64,000 bases of DNA from Crocinitomicaceae bacterium (GCA_029252405.1 JAQXBM010000032.1:1-64000), one strand, 5' to 3'; shown: positions 33,631 to 42,493, numbered from the stretch's first letter. Made by a program: numbers and translations. Notes: generated by a model not told the origin, from the sequence alone.

Positions 33631-34752
33631 CTATCGCTTGATTCCAATGTATGTTTTCTTCGGATCAACCTTTTCCAGTTTTTCCAGAACCAACTGCTCG
33701 CCATCTTCCAAATTGGTAACGAAGAGAGAATCGGGTACTTCACCGACTTGGTGAACTTCACGCTTGATCATTTTATCTCCTTCAAGCAGGGTCACTTTTC
33801 CATTGTCCATCGCTGCACGTGGAATGGCCATTACGTTTTTCGTTTCTTCCTCAGGAATTGTCACAGTTAAAAACATTCCGTTGTAAATCTGTTTTCCTTT
33901 TTCCGCTTTGATTGAGTAGTAGACATCCACAGATTGTGTTTGCTGATTCACGACGTCTGAGATGCGAATGATTTTTCCCGTTCCAATGAACCTTCCTTTA
34001 GAATCTTTGAAATCGGCTGACTTCTGGTTCTTGAACATGTCGAGGTCTTCCATCGCGATTGGAATTTTCACTTCGAAATCACCGGTTTTAGCAATTCGAG
34101 CAATCATCATTCCAGGGCTTGCAATGGTGCCTGGTTCGGCGTTCACAGAAATCACTGTTCCGCTGAATGGAGCGTAGTACGAATATTTCTTGAGCTGTTC
34201 CTCCAAGCTTTTCAGTGTGTAGTATTCTGTTAGAATGTTTCGTCCTACGATGAACAAGCTTTCTTTTTCTGAATTCGTTGTTGGAAATTCTGGAAGTGAT
34301 TTCGCATTCGGGTTCAAGCCGTTCAGGAATTTCACCCATTTTTCTCTTTCCTGAGGAAAGTCCAATTCGATATCTGGCAATGAAGCGACGATTATTGTCG
34401 TCAACGCTGATTTTCGCGCTTTCAGGTTGTACTGCGCATCAGAATTATTCAAGCGATAAAGCAACTGTCCTTTTCGAAACTTGATTCCTGGCTTCATCGT
34501 CACAGCTCCGCGATTCAATTTGCCTTGTACCTCAAAGGAAATATTGATTTCAGCGTTCGGATTAACTTGTCCATACGATTCCATGGTCACCCTTCTCATC
34601 CTGTTTTGAACCTCTCGAATCGGAACGTAAACAGTTTTTTCTTCAGGCTTCAGTTCTTTTACCAGCTCTTTCTTGTTGTTGGCCAGTGCAAGATAAATCA
34701 CACCTGAGATAACGACGAAAATGGCGAGTAAAATAAGTTGACTTCGCTTCAT
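33631..34752 (-). CDS. RND efflux membrane fusion protein (HlyD/AcrA type)
   Basis: 373 residues. One N-terminal membrane anchor or signal (MKRSQLILLAIFVVISGVIYLALA). It has a first lipoyl half (EINISFEVQGKLNRGAVTMKPGIKFRKGQLLYRLNN), a helical hairpin (about 95-195), a second lipoyl half (SYYAPFSGTVISVNAEPGTIASPGMMIARI), and beta-barrel and membrane-proximal domains (EDLDMFKNQKSADFKDSKGRFIGTGKI, GMFLTVTIPEEETKNVMAIPRAAM). It bridges the RND pump to TolC in the periplasm. First gene of the operon; an upstream TATAC-T-GTATA palindrome may be its operator. Confidence 0.92.
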   Translation of the reverse strand: MKRSQLILLAIFVVISGVIYLALANNKKELVKELKPEEKTVYVPIREVQNRMRRVTMESYGQVNPNAEINISFEVQGKLNRGAVTMKPGIKFRKGQLLYRLNNSDAQYNLKARKSALTTIIVASLPDIELDFPQEREKWVKFLNGLNPNAKSLPEFPTTNSEKESLFIVGRNILTEYYTLKSLEEQLKKYSYYAPFSGTVISVNAEPGTIASPGMMIARIAKTGDFEVKIPIAMEDLDMFKNQKSADFKDSKGRFIGTGKIIRISDVVNQQTQSVDVYYSIKAEKGKQIYNGMFLTVTIPEEETKNVMAIPRAAMDNGKVTLLEGDKMIKREVHQVGEVPDSLFVTNLEDGEQLVLEKLEKVDPKKTYIGIKR

Positions 34753-34769
34753 AAATTTGCAATCAATTG

Positions 34770-34780
34770 TATACTGTATA
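34770..34780. promoter_or_regulatory. Palindrome TATACTGTATA upstream of the RND operon
   Basis: A perfect 11-bp palindrome lies 18 bp before the fusion-protein ATG, just downstream (minus strand) of a TACTTTTA sequence that could be the -7 element. The position suits a repressor site. Regulator unknown. Confidence 0.4.
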
Positions 34781-34834
34781 AAAGTACAAATCGAAAGGGC
34801 ATTTGGTTCACTAAAAAAGTATGAAAAGCAGAAA

Positions 34835-34920
34835 CACGTGTTGAAGCGTTTAATTATGGGATAAGTCGTTTGTGGAAAAAGATGTTGAAAACCTTAAAAC
34901 ACATGTTGATAACATTGCGT
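34835..34920. other. Cluster of DnaA-box-like words (possible oriC-like region)
   Basis: Within about 85 bp lie GTGTTGAAG (34840s), TTATGGGATAA (34854-34864), TGTGGAAAA (34871-34879), TGTTGAAAA (34883-34891) and TGTTGATAA (34904-34912), all on the same strand. TGTGGAAAA and TGTTGATAA differ by one base from TGTGGATAA, the reverse complement of the consensus DnaA box. No dnaA gene is in the window. Confidence 0.35.
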
Positions 34921-34938
34921 TAATAGTACGTACCTTTG
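34906..34938 (+). promoter_or_regulatory. Promoter of the 34975 gene
   Basis: TTG at 34906-34908, a 22-bp spacer and TACCTTTG at 34931-34938, matching TAnnTTTG; the predicted start is about 30 bp before the ATG. Confidence 0.6.
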
Positions 34939-34974
34939 GTGTTAACAAGCAGTAAGACTCTCAACCTCAGTAAC

Positions 34975-35514
34975 ATGTTTGGTTCAATTTTAAAGAAGAA
35001 AGTAAGTAGTGATAAACTCGCCAACGTGTTTATCAACGGGCTTTTTGATGCCACGCAGAACGGCTTCCCAGTTCTTGCTGAGTTTATTAATGAAGACGCT
35101 TCTTTTTCAACTCAACCGGATATCGATCCTCAAGATCATCATGAGTTCTCATTAATTGTATTGATTGGGAACATGAACTTGCTCGAAAGCACATTTGATG
35201 GAGAGCAAGCATTTGAAGTCGAGCGCCTAATTTTCGAAAAGCTATCAAAGGCATACGGAATGAGCGTATTTGAGTTTAAATCAATGGTAAAAGACTACCG
35301 TCACTTGATGAATCGTTTGAATCACCCTTCTAAAAATGTGGTTTACGCGATGTCAAAAACGATTTTCGATAAGTACACGCTCTACAATTTCCAAGACGAA
35401 TACTTTAGAAGAATGCAAGTACCGAATCCGTTGTTCTTAAAACGAATGGATGAGATGATGGAAAACTTCATTTGGGATTGGGATGCGTTTTTCAAGAAGT
35501 ACAAGGTTGATTAA
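34975..35514 (+). CDS. Unrecognised 179-residue soluble protein
   Basis: ATG 34975 is chosen because the promoter lies at 34906-34938; the in-frame GTG at 34936 would overlap the -7 box. No signal peptide. The protein is mostly helical and acidic: MFGSILKKKVSSDKLANVFINGLFDATQNGFPVLAEFINED, then HHEFSLIVLIGNMNLLESTFDGEQAFEVERLIFEKLSKAYGMS and a C-terminal part rich in aromatic residues (FQDEYFRRMQVPNPLFLKRMDEM, NFIWDWDAFFKKYKVD). I do not recognise the family. It directly follows the DnaA-box-like cluster, which makes the neighbourhood worth checking. Confidence 0.6.
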   Translation: MFGSILKKKVSSDKLANVFINGLFDATQNGFPVLAEFINEDASFSTQPDIDPQDHHEFSLIVLIGNMNLLESTFDGEQAFEVERLIFEKLSKAYGMSVFEFKSMVKDYRHLMNRLNHPSKNVVYAMSKTIFDKYTLYNFQDEYFRRMQVPNPLFLKRMDEMMENFIWDWDAFFKKYKVD

Positions 35515-35586
35515 TCAATTTCTTGTTTTTTTTCTAGCTTTCACGCTTTACACTCACATAAATACAATTATTACTTATTAAGATTG

Positions 35587-35713
35587 GACTTCGGCTCCGC
35601 TCAGCCCACGACGTTTAGAAATTTGAGTGTGCTGTTAAGTTCGTGTGTAAATTAAACGGTTGTATTGTTTATAGTTGAAATACCGAAACCGCAGGCTGAG
35701 CGGAGTCGAAGCC
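35587..35713. repeat. Inverted pair of a flavobacterial-type interspersed repeat
   Basis: GACTTCGGCTCCGCTCAGCC (35587-35606) faces GGCTGAGCGGAGTCGAAGCC (35694-35713); 18 of 20 bases are complementary, with 87 bp between. Sequences of the form TGAGCGGAGTCGAAG are, from my knowledge, common interspersed repeats in Flavobacteriia. They sit at a convergent gene end and could fold as a bidirectional stop. Confidence 0.7.
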
Positions 35714-35724
35714 ATAATTCAAAA

Positions 35725-36354
35725 CTAGTTTCTCACGTAAACCACCTTCTTAGTTTCGAAGAATTCCTCGGAATAGAAGTCAGGTAAGTCGAAGTACTGA
35801 ACAGCTTTCTTAACTGTTGCCATTTCCTCCTTTAGATCACCACCTTTTAGGTAGAGAACGCCATTTTTAAACGTGTTCTTGTTTTCCTTGAGGAATTTGC
35901 CTTTTGTCCAAAGAAGAAACTTAGGCATGGCAGTCACGGCGCGACTAACGATGAAATCGAATTGTTCCTTGATGTTTTCGGCGCGTTCATGTCTCGAGCG
36001 AACGTTTTTCAAGTCAAGTGCTTGTGCAACTTCCTTTACCACTTTGATTTTCTTTCCAATCGAATCGACCAACAAGAAATTTGTATTCGGGTAAAGAATC
36101 GCCAATGGAATTCCAGGGAATCCACCACCAGTTCCAATATCGAGGACTTTACTTCCGTCTTTGAATTCCATCACCTTTGCAATCGCCAAAGAGTGCAAAA
36201 CATGACGTTCGTAGAAGTTGTCAGTGTCTTTTCGAGAAATCACATTGATTTGGGCGTTCCATTCAGCATACAAGGCTTCTAAACGCTCAAATTGTTCCTT
36301 CTGTTTATCAGTGATATCAGGGAAATACTTTAATACGAGATCGATACCATTCAT
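35725..36354 (-). CDS. rsmG: 16S rRNA (guanine527-N7)-methyltransferase
   Basis: 209 residues. The class I methyltransferase core has VLDIGTGGGFPGIPLAILYPNTNFLLVDSIGKKIKVV (SAM-binding GxGxGxPG, Asp), RHERAENIKEQFDFIVSRAVTAMPKFLLW (RA motif) and LYLKGGDLKEE, all RsmG hallmarks. It methylates the 530 loop of 16S rRNA; loss gives low-level streptomycin resistance. Cytoplasmic. It follows the sigma factor gene by 2 nt on the same strand, and is thus the last gene of a GT2-sigma-rsmG operon. Confidence 0.95.
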   Translation of the reverse strand: MNGIDLVLKYFPDITDKQKEQFERLEALYAEWNAQINVISRKDTDNFYERHVLHSLAIAKVMEFKDGSKVLDIGTGGGFPGIPLAILYPNTNFLLVDSIGKKIKVVKEVAQALDLKNVRSRHERAENIKEQFDFIVSRAVTAMPKFLLWTKGKFLKENKNTFKNGVLYLKGGDLKEEMATVKKAVQYFDLPDFYSEEFFETKKVVYVRN

Positions 36355-36356
36355 GA

Positions 36357-36965
36357 TTAGATCGTGTCTTTCGTGTTCTCGATCATGTTTGAGAGGAAAT
36401 CACGCGCTCTAAAAAGTTGCGCTTTCACAGTTCCAAGTGGAAGTCCAAGTTCGAGTGAGATCTCTTCGTAGCTTAATTCTTCGAAGTAGCGCTTTTCAAC
36501 AAGGATCCGGTAGCGTGGCTTCAGTTTGCTTACAAGTGATCTCATGTGCATCACCTTTTGCTTCTTCATGATCGTTTCTTCTGGATCAAGCGTGTTGCTT
36601 TTTGCGTCGATGTAGATGGTTTCACCATCGTTGCTCTTGATTCCTGAATCCATTGAAGTCACTTTGATGCGTTTCTTTCGTATGAAATCGATACAGTTGT
36701 TCGAAGCAATTTTGAAGAGCCAGGTACTGAATGCGTAATTGGGTGAGTATTGTTTCAAGCGGTTGAATGCTTTTCCAAATGCTTCGATTGTCAAATCATC
36801 GGCATCATCGGTGTTTTTCACCATTTTCAGCATCATGTAGTAAATCGATTCTCGGTAACGATCCATCAATTCACCGTAAGCCATCTGATCTCCTTCAATT
36901 GCAGCTTCAACCAATTCGAGGTCCTTTTTCGCTTTGTCTGAGAGATGATCTTGATTTTTTACCAT
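36357..36965 (-). CDS. ECF-like sigma-70 family RNA polymerase sigma factor
   Basis: 202 residues. Region 2 reads AAIEGDQMAYGELMDRYRESIYYMMLKMVKNTDDADDLTIEAFGKAFNRLKQY, with YAFSTWLFKIASNNCIDFIRKKRI (about residues 25-100). A linker of about 40 residues follows, then region 4 with KLKPRYRILVEKRYFEELSYEEISLELGLPLGTVKAQLFRARDFL (about 145-190). It recruits RNA polymerase to an alternative promoter set. No anti-sigma factor gene is adjacent, so it belongs to the constitutive-type group common in Bacteroidota. It overlaps the glycosyltransferase gene by 7 nt. Confidence 0.92.
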   Translation of the reverse strand: MVKNQDHLSDKAKKDLELVEAAIEGDQMAYGELMDRYRESIYYMMLKMVKNTDDADDLTIEAFGKAFNRLKQYSPNYAFSTWLFKIASNNCIDFIRKKRIKVTSMDSGIKSNDGETIYIDAKSNTLDPEETIMKKQKVMHMRSLVSKLKPRYRILVEKRYFEELSYEEISLELGLPLGTVKAQLFRARDFLSNMIENTKDTI

Positions 36966-38101
36966 TTGTCCGCTTCTGTTTTACTCACTGTATAGAACAT
37001 TATTGGGGTCCAAATTGCATAAAAGATGTCCCACAGCGGTAACCATGCGACGAAGGTGTTTTCTTTGAGTTTCTTAAACGCTTTGCCAAAGACAATCCAT
37101 TTAACAATCAGAATGAAAACAAAAATAGCTAAGGCAATCCAAAGGTATTCGTATACTAAACACAAAGAAACGAAGGAAATCAGCATAAAAAGCAGACTAA
37201 GTGGGTAGATTCCTAACAGCAGTTTTTTAATAACCTTGTATTTGCTTGCTGTGGTGTAATGTCTGGCTTTCTGACGCGTCCATTTTTTAAGTGTTTTCGG
37301 CGCTTTTGAGAAGCAGAATGATTCTGGTTCGATGTTGATTGTATAGTTCCGATTTTTTGCGGCCTGCTGAATGAACAAGTCATCATCTCCTGAGGCTAGG
37401 GAATAGTGAGATTTAAATCCATTTACGCTTTCAAAAGTAGCTTTCGTATAGGCAAGATTTCGACCGATTCCCATATATGGAAAACGCGCCTTCGCCATGG
37501 ATAAGTAATTCATTCCGATCCAAGCTGTGTCGAAGCGCATCAATCGATTGGCAAATCCGTTGCGTTTGTAAACGGGGCCGTAACCCAAAACGATACTTTT
37601 CTCTTTCGAGAATCGCGCGGCCATACTAAACAGCCATTGATTTGAAGTGGGCTTGCAATCGGCGTCGGTGAATACTAAGTGCTCGTTTTTTGCGGCCTTA
37701 ATTCCCAAAGTCAATGGAAGTTTCTTTCCGAATTTTAAGTGCTTGTTGCGCTCAATCTCAATGATTTTCAAGTTGTGATATTGCTGTTTGTAGGCATCAA
37801 GGACATACTTGGAATCATCTATAGATTGGTGATTCACCACAATAACCTCAAAATTCGGGTAATCTTGTTCAAGAATGAATGGCAGAAATTTGTAGAGATT
37901 TTCGGACTCGTTTCTGGCAGCGATAATCACACTGAGCCCAGGAGTTTCATTTCCATTTTTCTCCTTTCTAATTCGATGAAACGCCAGCTTCCCAAATATA
38001 AAAACGACATATACGAACTGCACGAATGCAAAAAGGCAAAACGCGAAAAACACGTAGGTGATAGGTTCGTATAAATCAAAACTTGGAAGGAATTCCAGCA
38101 T
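36959..38101 (-). CDS. Membrane-bound family 2 glycosyltransferase
   Basis: 380 residues. An N-terminal TM helix (about 12-35) precedes the GT-A domain: GLSVIIAARNESENLYKFLPFILEQDYPNFEVIVV, LVFTDADCKPTSNQWL (DxD-like metal site), LASGDDDLFIQQAAK (acceptor-side acid) and KTLKKWTRQKARHY (a Q/RxxRW-like motif). Two or three TM helices close the protein (about 290-365). It transfers a sugar to a lipid or polymer at the inner face of the membrane. First gene of the operon with sigma factor and rsmG. Product is unknown. Confidence 0.88.
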   Translation of the reverse strand: MLEFLPSFDLYEPITYVFFAFCLFAFVQFVYVVFIFGKLAFHRIRKEKNGNETPGLSVIIAARNESENLYKFLPFILEQDYPNFEVIVVNHQSIDDSKYVLDAYKQQYHNLKIIEIERNKHLKFGKKLPLTLGIKAAKNEHLVFTDADCKPTSNQWLFSMAARFSKEKSIVLGYGPVYKRNGFANRLMRFDTAWIGMNYLSMAKARFPYMGIGRNLAYTKATFESVNGFKSHYSLASGDDDLFIQQAAKNRNYTINIEPESFCFSKAPKTLKKWTRQKARHYTTASKYKVIKKLLLGIYPLSLLFMLISFVSLCLVYEYLWIALAIFVFILIVKWIVFGKAFKKLKENTFVAWLPLWDIFYAIWTPIMFYTVSKTEADKW

Positions 38102-38212
38102 GCACTCTTATTTACCTACAAATATGCGTCACTTTTTAGTGTTGATGGATACGATATCGTGAGAGTTTTTAACAAACTTGTTCACGGAAGGGGAGTGGAT
38201 TGAAATGAAGGG

Positions 38213-38249
38213 ACAAAAAAAAGCGCGACACATATTAATGTACCGCACT
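38213..38249 (-). terminator. Terminator of the giant repeat protein gene at 38277-42164
   Basis: On the minus strand AGTGCGGTACAT, loop TAAT, ATGTGTCGCGCT gives a 12-bp stem (three wobble pairs) followed by eight Ts, 27 bp past the stop. Confidence 0.75.
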
Positions 38250-38276
38250 CTTTTACTGTATTAAACTTGTGCTAGT

Positions 38277-41200
38277 TTATTTTTTCACCATTCTAATGAT
38301 GCTTGTTCCGTTTGATGTTGAAACGTAAGCAAGGTAAACACCTGCTTCGAACGCATTTGCGTCAATTGCAACAGTGTTTGCTTCAACTGAAGTTTCTAAA
38401 ACGATTGATCCCTGAAGATCATAAACAACTACATTATCGATGTCTGTTAATTCTGAAAGAATTGTCCATTGATCAGAACTTGGGTTTGGATAAACGCTTA
38501 ATCCAGCGATTTCCAAATCATTAATTCCAGCGAATGGATCACCGAACATTACGTCATCGAAGTAGTATGTTTGCTCTCCAGCTGTTGCTCCGTCTGTTCC
38601 GAAGTTGAAGAAGATTGAAGCTAAGTCATACGTCCAACCCATTAAGAGTCCATCACTCAATGTCGCTGTTCCAGCAACTTCGTTGGAGAAATCGAAAATC
38701 AATGTTTCCCAATCTCCAGCAACAGATGTTGTCAATTCAGTTTCACATGTTTGTGTATTGTCGGCTGAGTTCTCAACTTTCAATCGAATCGGTGTTCCAG
38801 CAGTTGGAGACCAAACTCTAACTGAGATAAATGTTTCAGTTGCAGAGAATGCGATATCCGTTGCGAATCCAGCTGGTGTTCCGATGCTTGTTCCTGCCCA
38901 AACTTCTGCAGTAATTGGTTTTACAACCTCCATTACTGTGTTCGTTGGATTCGTTGGATCCGTTACCATTGTCGCGATGTTGTTTCCAAAATCTGTCATT
39001 GTGTAATCAACGTTTGCATCTTCGAAAGTCACTGGCATGTCAATTTGATCCAATGGGTTCACTGGTGCTCCGAACATTACGTCATCGAAGTAGTAAGTCT
39101 GAGCTCCCGCAGTTGCTCCGTCTGTTCCAAAGTTGAAGAAGATTGAAGCCATGTCGTACGTGTTCAAGATGTCCAGTGCAGGTGTTCCAGCAACTGGTGC
39201 AGCAAAATCAAATACGAGTGTTTCCCAATCTGAAGCAACAGTTGTTACAACTTCTGTTTCACAAGTAATTGTGTTGTTCGTTGCATCTTCCACTTTCAAG
39301 CGGATAGGTGTTCCAGCAGTTGGAGACCAAACGCGAACAGTCATTTGTGTTTCAGTAGCAGTGAATGGAATTGCAGTTGCCAATCCAGCTGGTGTAGAAA
39401 TCGTTGTTCCTGCCCAAGTCTGTGCACTTGCATCTTTCAATGTCTCCATCACTGTATTCGTTGGATCCGTTGGATCGGTAATCATTGTTGAAACGTTACC
39501 ACCGAAGTCAGTCATTGTGTAATCAACCAATGGATCTTCAAATGTAACTGGCAAATCAATTTGGTTCAATGGCGTTGCTGGTTGTCCAAACATTACATCA
39601 TCGAAGTAATATGTCTGTGCTCCTGCAGTTGCCCCGTCCGTTCCAAAGTTGAAGAAAATAGATACCATGTCGTAAGTGTTCAAGATATCCAATGCTGCTG
39701 TTCCCATTACTTCATTTGACAAGTCAAATGTCAATGTTTCCCATCCTGAAGCGACAGTTGTGTTCGTTTCAGTTTCACACGAGATTGTAGGATTCGTTGC
39801 GTCTTCTACTTTCAATCTAATTGGCGTTCCAGCTGTTGGAGACCAAACGCGAACTGTCATTTCAGTTTCAGTCGCTGTGAAAGGAATGGCAGATGCTAAT
39901 CCAGCAGGCGTAGAAACTGTTGTTCCAGCCCATAATTGAGCAGAAGCATCTTTCAATACTTCCATTACTGTATTTGTCGGATCAGTTGGATCTACAACCA
40001 TCGTTGCTGTATTTCCGCCGAAATCTGTCATTGTGTAATCTACCGTTGGATCTTCAAATGTAACTGGTAAGTCAATTTGAGACAATGAAACTGGTGGTTG
40101 TCCAAACATTACATCATCGAAGTAATATGTTTGAGCTCCTGCAGTTGCTCCGTCCGTTCCAAAGTTGAAGAAGATGGATGCCATGTCGTAAGTGTTCAAA
40201 ATATCCAACGCTGCCGTTCCTGCTACTTCATTCGAGAAATCGAATGTTAGTGTTTCCCATCCTGAAGCTACTGTTGTACTCGTTTCAGTCTCGCAAGATA
40301 TAGTTGGGTTCGTTGCGTCTTCTACTTTCAATCTAATTGGCGTTCCAGCTGTTGGAGACCAAACGCGAACTGTCATTTGAGTTTCAGTTGCAGAGAATGG
40401 AATCGCCGAAGCCAATCCTGCTGGAGTAGACATCGTTGTCCCAGCCCATAATTGAGCAGATGCATCTTTCAATGCTTCCATTACATTGTTCGTTGGATCC
40501 GTTGGGTCAACAATTAATGTAGCTGTGTTTCCACCAAAATCCGTCATTGTGTAATCTACAGTTGGATCTTCAAATGTAATTGGTAAATCAATTTGACTTA
40601 ATGATGTAGCGGGCGCTCCGAAATACACATCATCAAAATAATATGTTTGAGCTCCAGCAGTTGCTCCGTCCGTTCCAAAGTTGAAGAAGATAGAAGCCAT
40701 GTCGAATACCCAACCGTTTGTAATACCGAAATTCAAAGTTTGTGTTCCAGGTGCTTCGTTCGCAAAGTTAAATGTCAATGTTTCCCATGCGCCAGCAACT
40801 GTAGTATTTGTTTCTGTTTCACATGTGTGTGTTGGATCAGTTGCGTCCTCTACTTTCAATCGAATTGGTGTTCCTGAAGTTGGTGACCAAACTTTAACCG
40901 TCATCGTTGAATTCGTCATTGTTAAAGGAATGATAGATGTAAATCCAGATGGAGTAGAAATAGTTGTTCCTGCCCATGCTGCAGCCGTTACTGGCTTGAT
41001 AACCTCTTGGACAGTATTCAATGGGTTCGTAGGATCAGTAACCATTGTCGACATGTTGTCTCCAAAGTCAGTCATTGTGTAATCAACAGTTGGATCTTCG
41101 AAAGTAACAGGTAAATCAATCTGACTTAATGGTCCTGTTGGTGTTCCAAAATTTACATCGTCAAAATAGTACGTCTGTGCACCGGCTGTAGCTCCGTCTG

Positions 41201-42164
41201 TTCCAAAGTTAAAAAAGATCGATGCCATATCGTAAGTGTTCAGGATATCCAAGGCAGGTGTTCCACCAACTGGTGTTGCGAAATCAAATGTCAATGTTTC
41301 CCAAGCACTAGCGACTGTTGTCATTACTTCAGTTTCACATGAAATAGCTGCGTTAGTTGCATCCTCTACTTTCAAACGAATTGGAGTCATTGCCGTTGGA
41401 GACCAAACTCTAACAGTCATTGTTGTAGCTGTCGCTGTGAATGGAATTGCACTTGCCAATCCTGAAGGTGTTGACATCGTTGATCCAGCCCACAATTGTG
41501 CTGCAGCGCCTTTGTCGGCTTGCATAACCATATTCGCTGGGTTTGTTGGGTCCACAACCAATGTTGTTACGTTTCCACCAAAATCAGTCATTGTATAATC
41601 AACTGTTGAGGACTCAAATGTAATAGGTAAATCAATTTGAGAAAGAGTAGGAGATACTTGTGCAATATCATCAAACAAGAAAGTTGAAGTAGCACTTCCA
41701 TTTCCTAAGTTTCCGAAATCAAACATCAAAGCAATTGTATTGTATGAAGTTGGAGTTCCAACGAAATCCCAGCTAAGCTCTTCCCAAGCTCCAGTTGTTG
41801 TCGTTGTAGCATCTACTTCAGTGCTTCCACCCACACCGTCTTCCAACTTAAATTTCACAACAGTCCCAATTGGAGCTGCAGTGTAAACTTTCATTGTAAT
41901 AATAGAGTTGGTCGTAAAGTCGATGTTGCTTGCTAGTATGTATTTACTACCAGCCCAAACTTGACCTCCGTTTCTAACAATCTCGCCAACCGTGGCACTT
42001 GTGTTAATTCCTGAGGATTGGGGATTGGCTAATACTGTCGCGACTCCACCATCAAAATCAATAAAATCTGATGTGGTGATCGACATTTCAAAGTCTTCTG
42101 GAAGCGTTTGGGAAAAACCTACAAACGTTGTCAACAGAAAGGCAATAATGCTAAATGTTTTCAT
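38277..42164 (-). CDS. Giant secreted protein with six ~172-residue repeats and T9SS tail
   Basis: 1295 residues from the ATG at 42164; seven further in-frame codons exist upstream, but this start gives the signal peptide MKTFSIIAFLLTTFVGFSQ. A divergent first beta-sandwich (about 20-180) is followed by six repeats starting at the QIDLPxTFE motif. Each reads TVDYTMTDFGGN..., WAGTT, SATETxMTVRVWSPTAGTPIRLKVEDATN, CETE, WETLTFDF, DMASIFFNFGTDGATAGAQ and TYYFDDVMFG, a jelly-roll/carbohydrate-binding-like fold. A type A sorting domain (LSVYPNPSSDQWTI to GVYLAYVSTSNGTS) ends it. No catalytic domain is visible; it is most likely a surface adhesin or glycan-binding scaffold. Confidence 0.85.
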   Translation of the reverse strand: MKTFSIIAFLLTTFVGFSQTLPEDFEMSITTSDFIDFDGGVATVLANPQSSGINTSATVGEIVRNGGQVWAGSKYILASNIDFTTNSIITMKVYTAAPIGTVVKFKLEDGVGGSTEVDATTTTTGAWEELSWDFVGTPTSYNTIALMFDFGNLGNGSATSTFLFDDIAQVSPTLSQIDLPITFESSTVDYTMTDFGGNVTTLVVDPTNPANMVMQADKGAAAQLWAGSTMSTPSGLASAIPFTATATTMTVRVWSPTAMTPIRLKVEDATNAAISCETEVMTTVASAWETLTFDFATPVGGTPALDILNTYDMASIFFNFGTDGATAGAQTYYFDDVNFGTPTGPLSQIDLPVTFEDPTVDYTMTDFGDNMSTMVTDPTNPLNTVQEVIKPVTAAAWAGTTISTPSGFTSIIPLTMTNSTMTVKVWSPTSGTPIRLKVEDATDPTHTCETETNTTVAGAWETLTFNFANEAPGTQTLNFGITNGWVFDMASIFFNFGTDGATAGAQTYYFDDVYFGAPATSLSQIDLPITFEDPTVDYTMTDFGGNTATLIVDPTDPTNNVMEALKDASAQLWAGTTMSTPAGLASAIPFSATETQMTVRVWSPTAGTPIRLKVEDATNPTISCETETSTTVASGWETLTFDFSNEVAGTAALDILNTYDMASIFFNFGTDGATAGAQTYYFDDVMFGQPPVSLSQIDLPVTFEDPTVDYTMTDFGGNTATMVVDPTDPTNTVMEVLKDASAQLWAGTTVSTPAGLASAIPFTATETEMTVRVWSPTAGTPIRLKVEDATNPTISCETETNTTVASGWETLTFDLSNEVMGTAALDILNTYDMVSIFFNFGTDGATAGAQTYYFDDVMFGQPATPLNQIDLPVTFEDPLVDYTMTDFGGNVSTMITDPTDPTNTVMETLKDASAQTWAGTTISTPAGLATAIPFTATETQMTVRVWSPTAGTPIRLKVEDATNNTITCETEVVTTVASDWETLVFDFAAPVAGTPALDILNTYDMASIFFNFGTDGATAGAQTYYFDDVMFGAPVNPLDQIDMPVTFEDANVDYTMTDFGNNIATMVTDPTNPTNTVMEVVKPITAEVWAGTSIGTPAGFATDIAFSATETFISVRVWSPTAGTPIRLKVENSADNTQTCETELTTSVAGDWETLIFDFSNEVAGTATLSDGLLMGWTYDLASIFFNFGTDGATAGEQTYYFDDVMFGDPFAGINDLEIAGLSVYPNPSSDQWTILSELTDIDNVVVYDLQGSIVLETSVEANTVAIDANAFEAGVYLAYVSTSNGTSIIRMVKK
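38525..41640 (-). repeat. Six long tandem repeats (516 or 528 bp)
   Basis: The conserved QID codons lie at about 41631, 41115, 40587, 40071, 39555 and 39039. Spacings are 516, 528, 516, 516 and 516 bp. Units 2 and 6 form one subtype (KPxTAxxWAGT and a GW(V/T)xD(M/L)AS insert); units 1, 3, 4 and 5 form the other (LDILNTYDM; KDASAQxWAGT in 3-5). Confidence 0.9.
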
Positions 42165-42185
42165 AATAGTTTTGTTATTGTTCAC

Positions 42186-42493
42186 AATGTTGCATTCGGA
42201 ATTACGCCTGTTTTATTCACTCAAATCGCGTAAAGCGCAGAATTCCAAAGATGAATTGGTTGACAATATACGAATAAAATTACTTAATGTAAAAAATACT
42301 ATAAGGATAATGTTAAAAATACTATAAGTGTATTGTGACGTGTATATTTTAACAAGTTGAGCGCAATTCCATTTTCAGAACCAATTCAATTCCTCATTAC
42401 TAGAAGGATTTTGCGAATACATTGGTTGAACCGTCGAAATCAGTGACCCAACTCCAAATCAAACCGTATCTTTGCACATCAAACAAAGGATAA
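42186..42493. other. Divergent intergenic region before tgt
   Basis: About 310 bp. Repeated AAAATACTATAAG words (42293-42328: AAAAAATACTATAAGGATAATG then AAAAATACTATAAGTG) form a short direct repeat. No certain promoter; the AACCGTATCTTTGC stretch (42464-42477) contains TATCTTTG (42468-42475), a match to TAnnTTTG about 18 bp before the tgt ATG. Confidence 0.5.

Noticed and set aside
38605-41598. Series of + strand open frames with repeated motifs opposite the giant protein
   Set aside because: They are the reverse strand of the tandem repeats; the minus-strand protein has a signal peptide and a T9SS tail.
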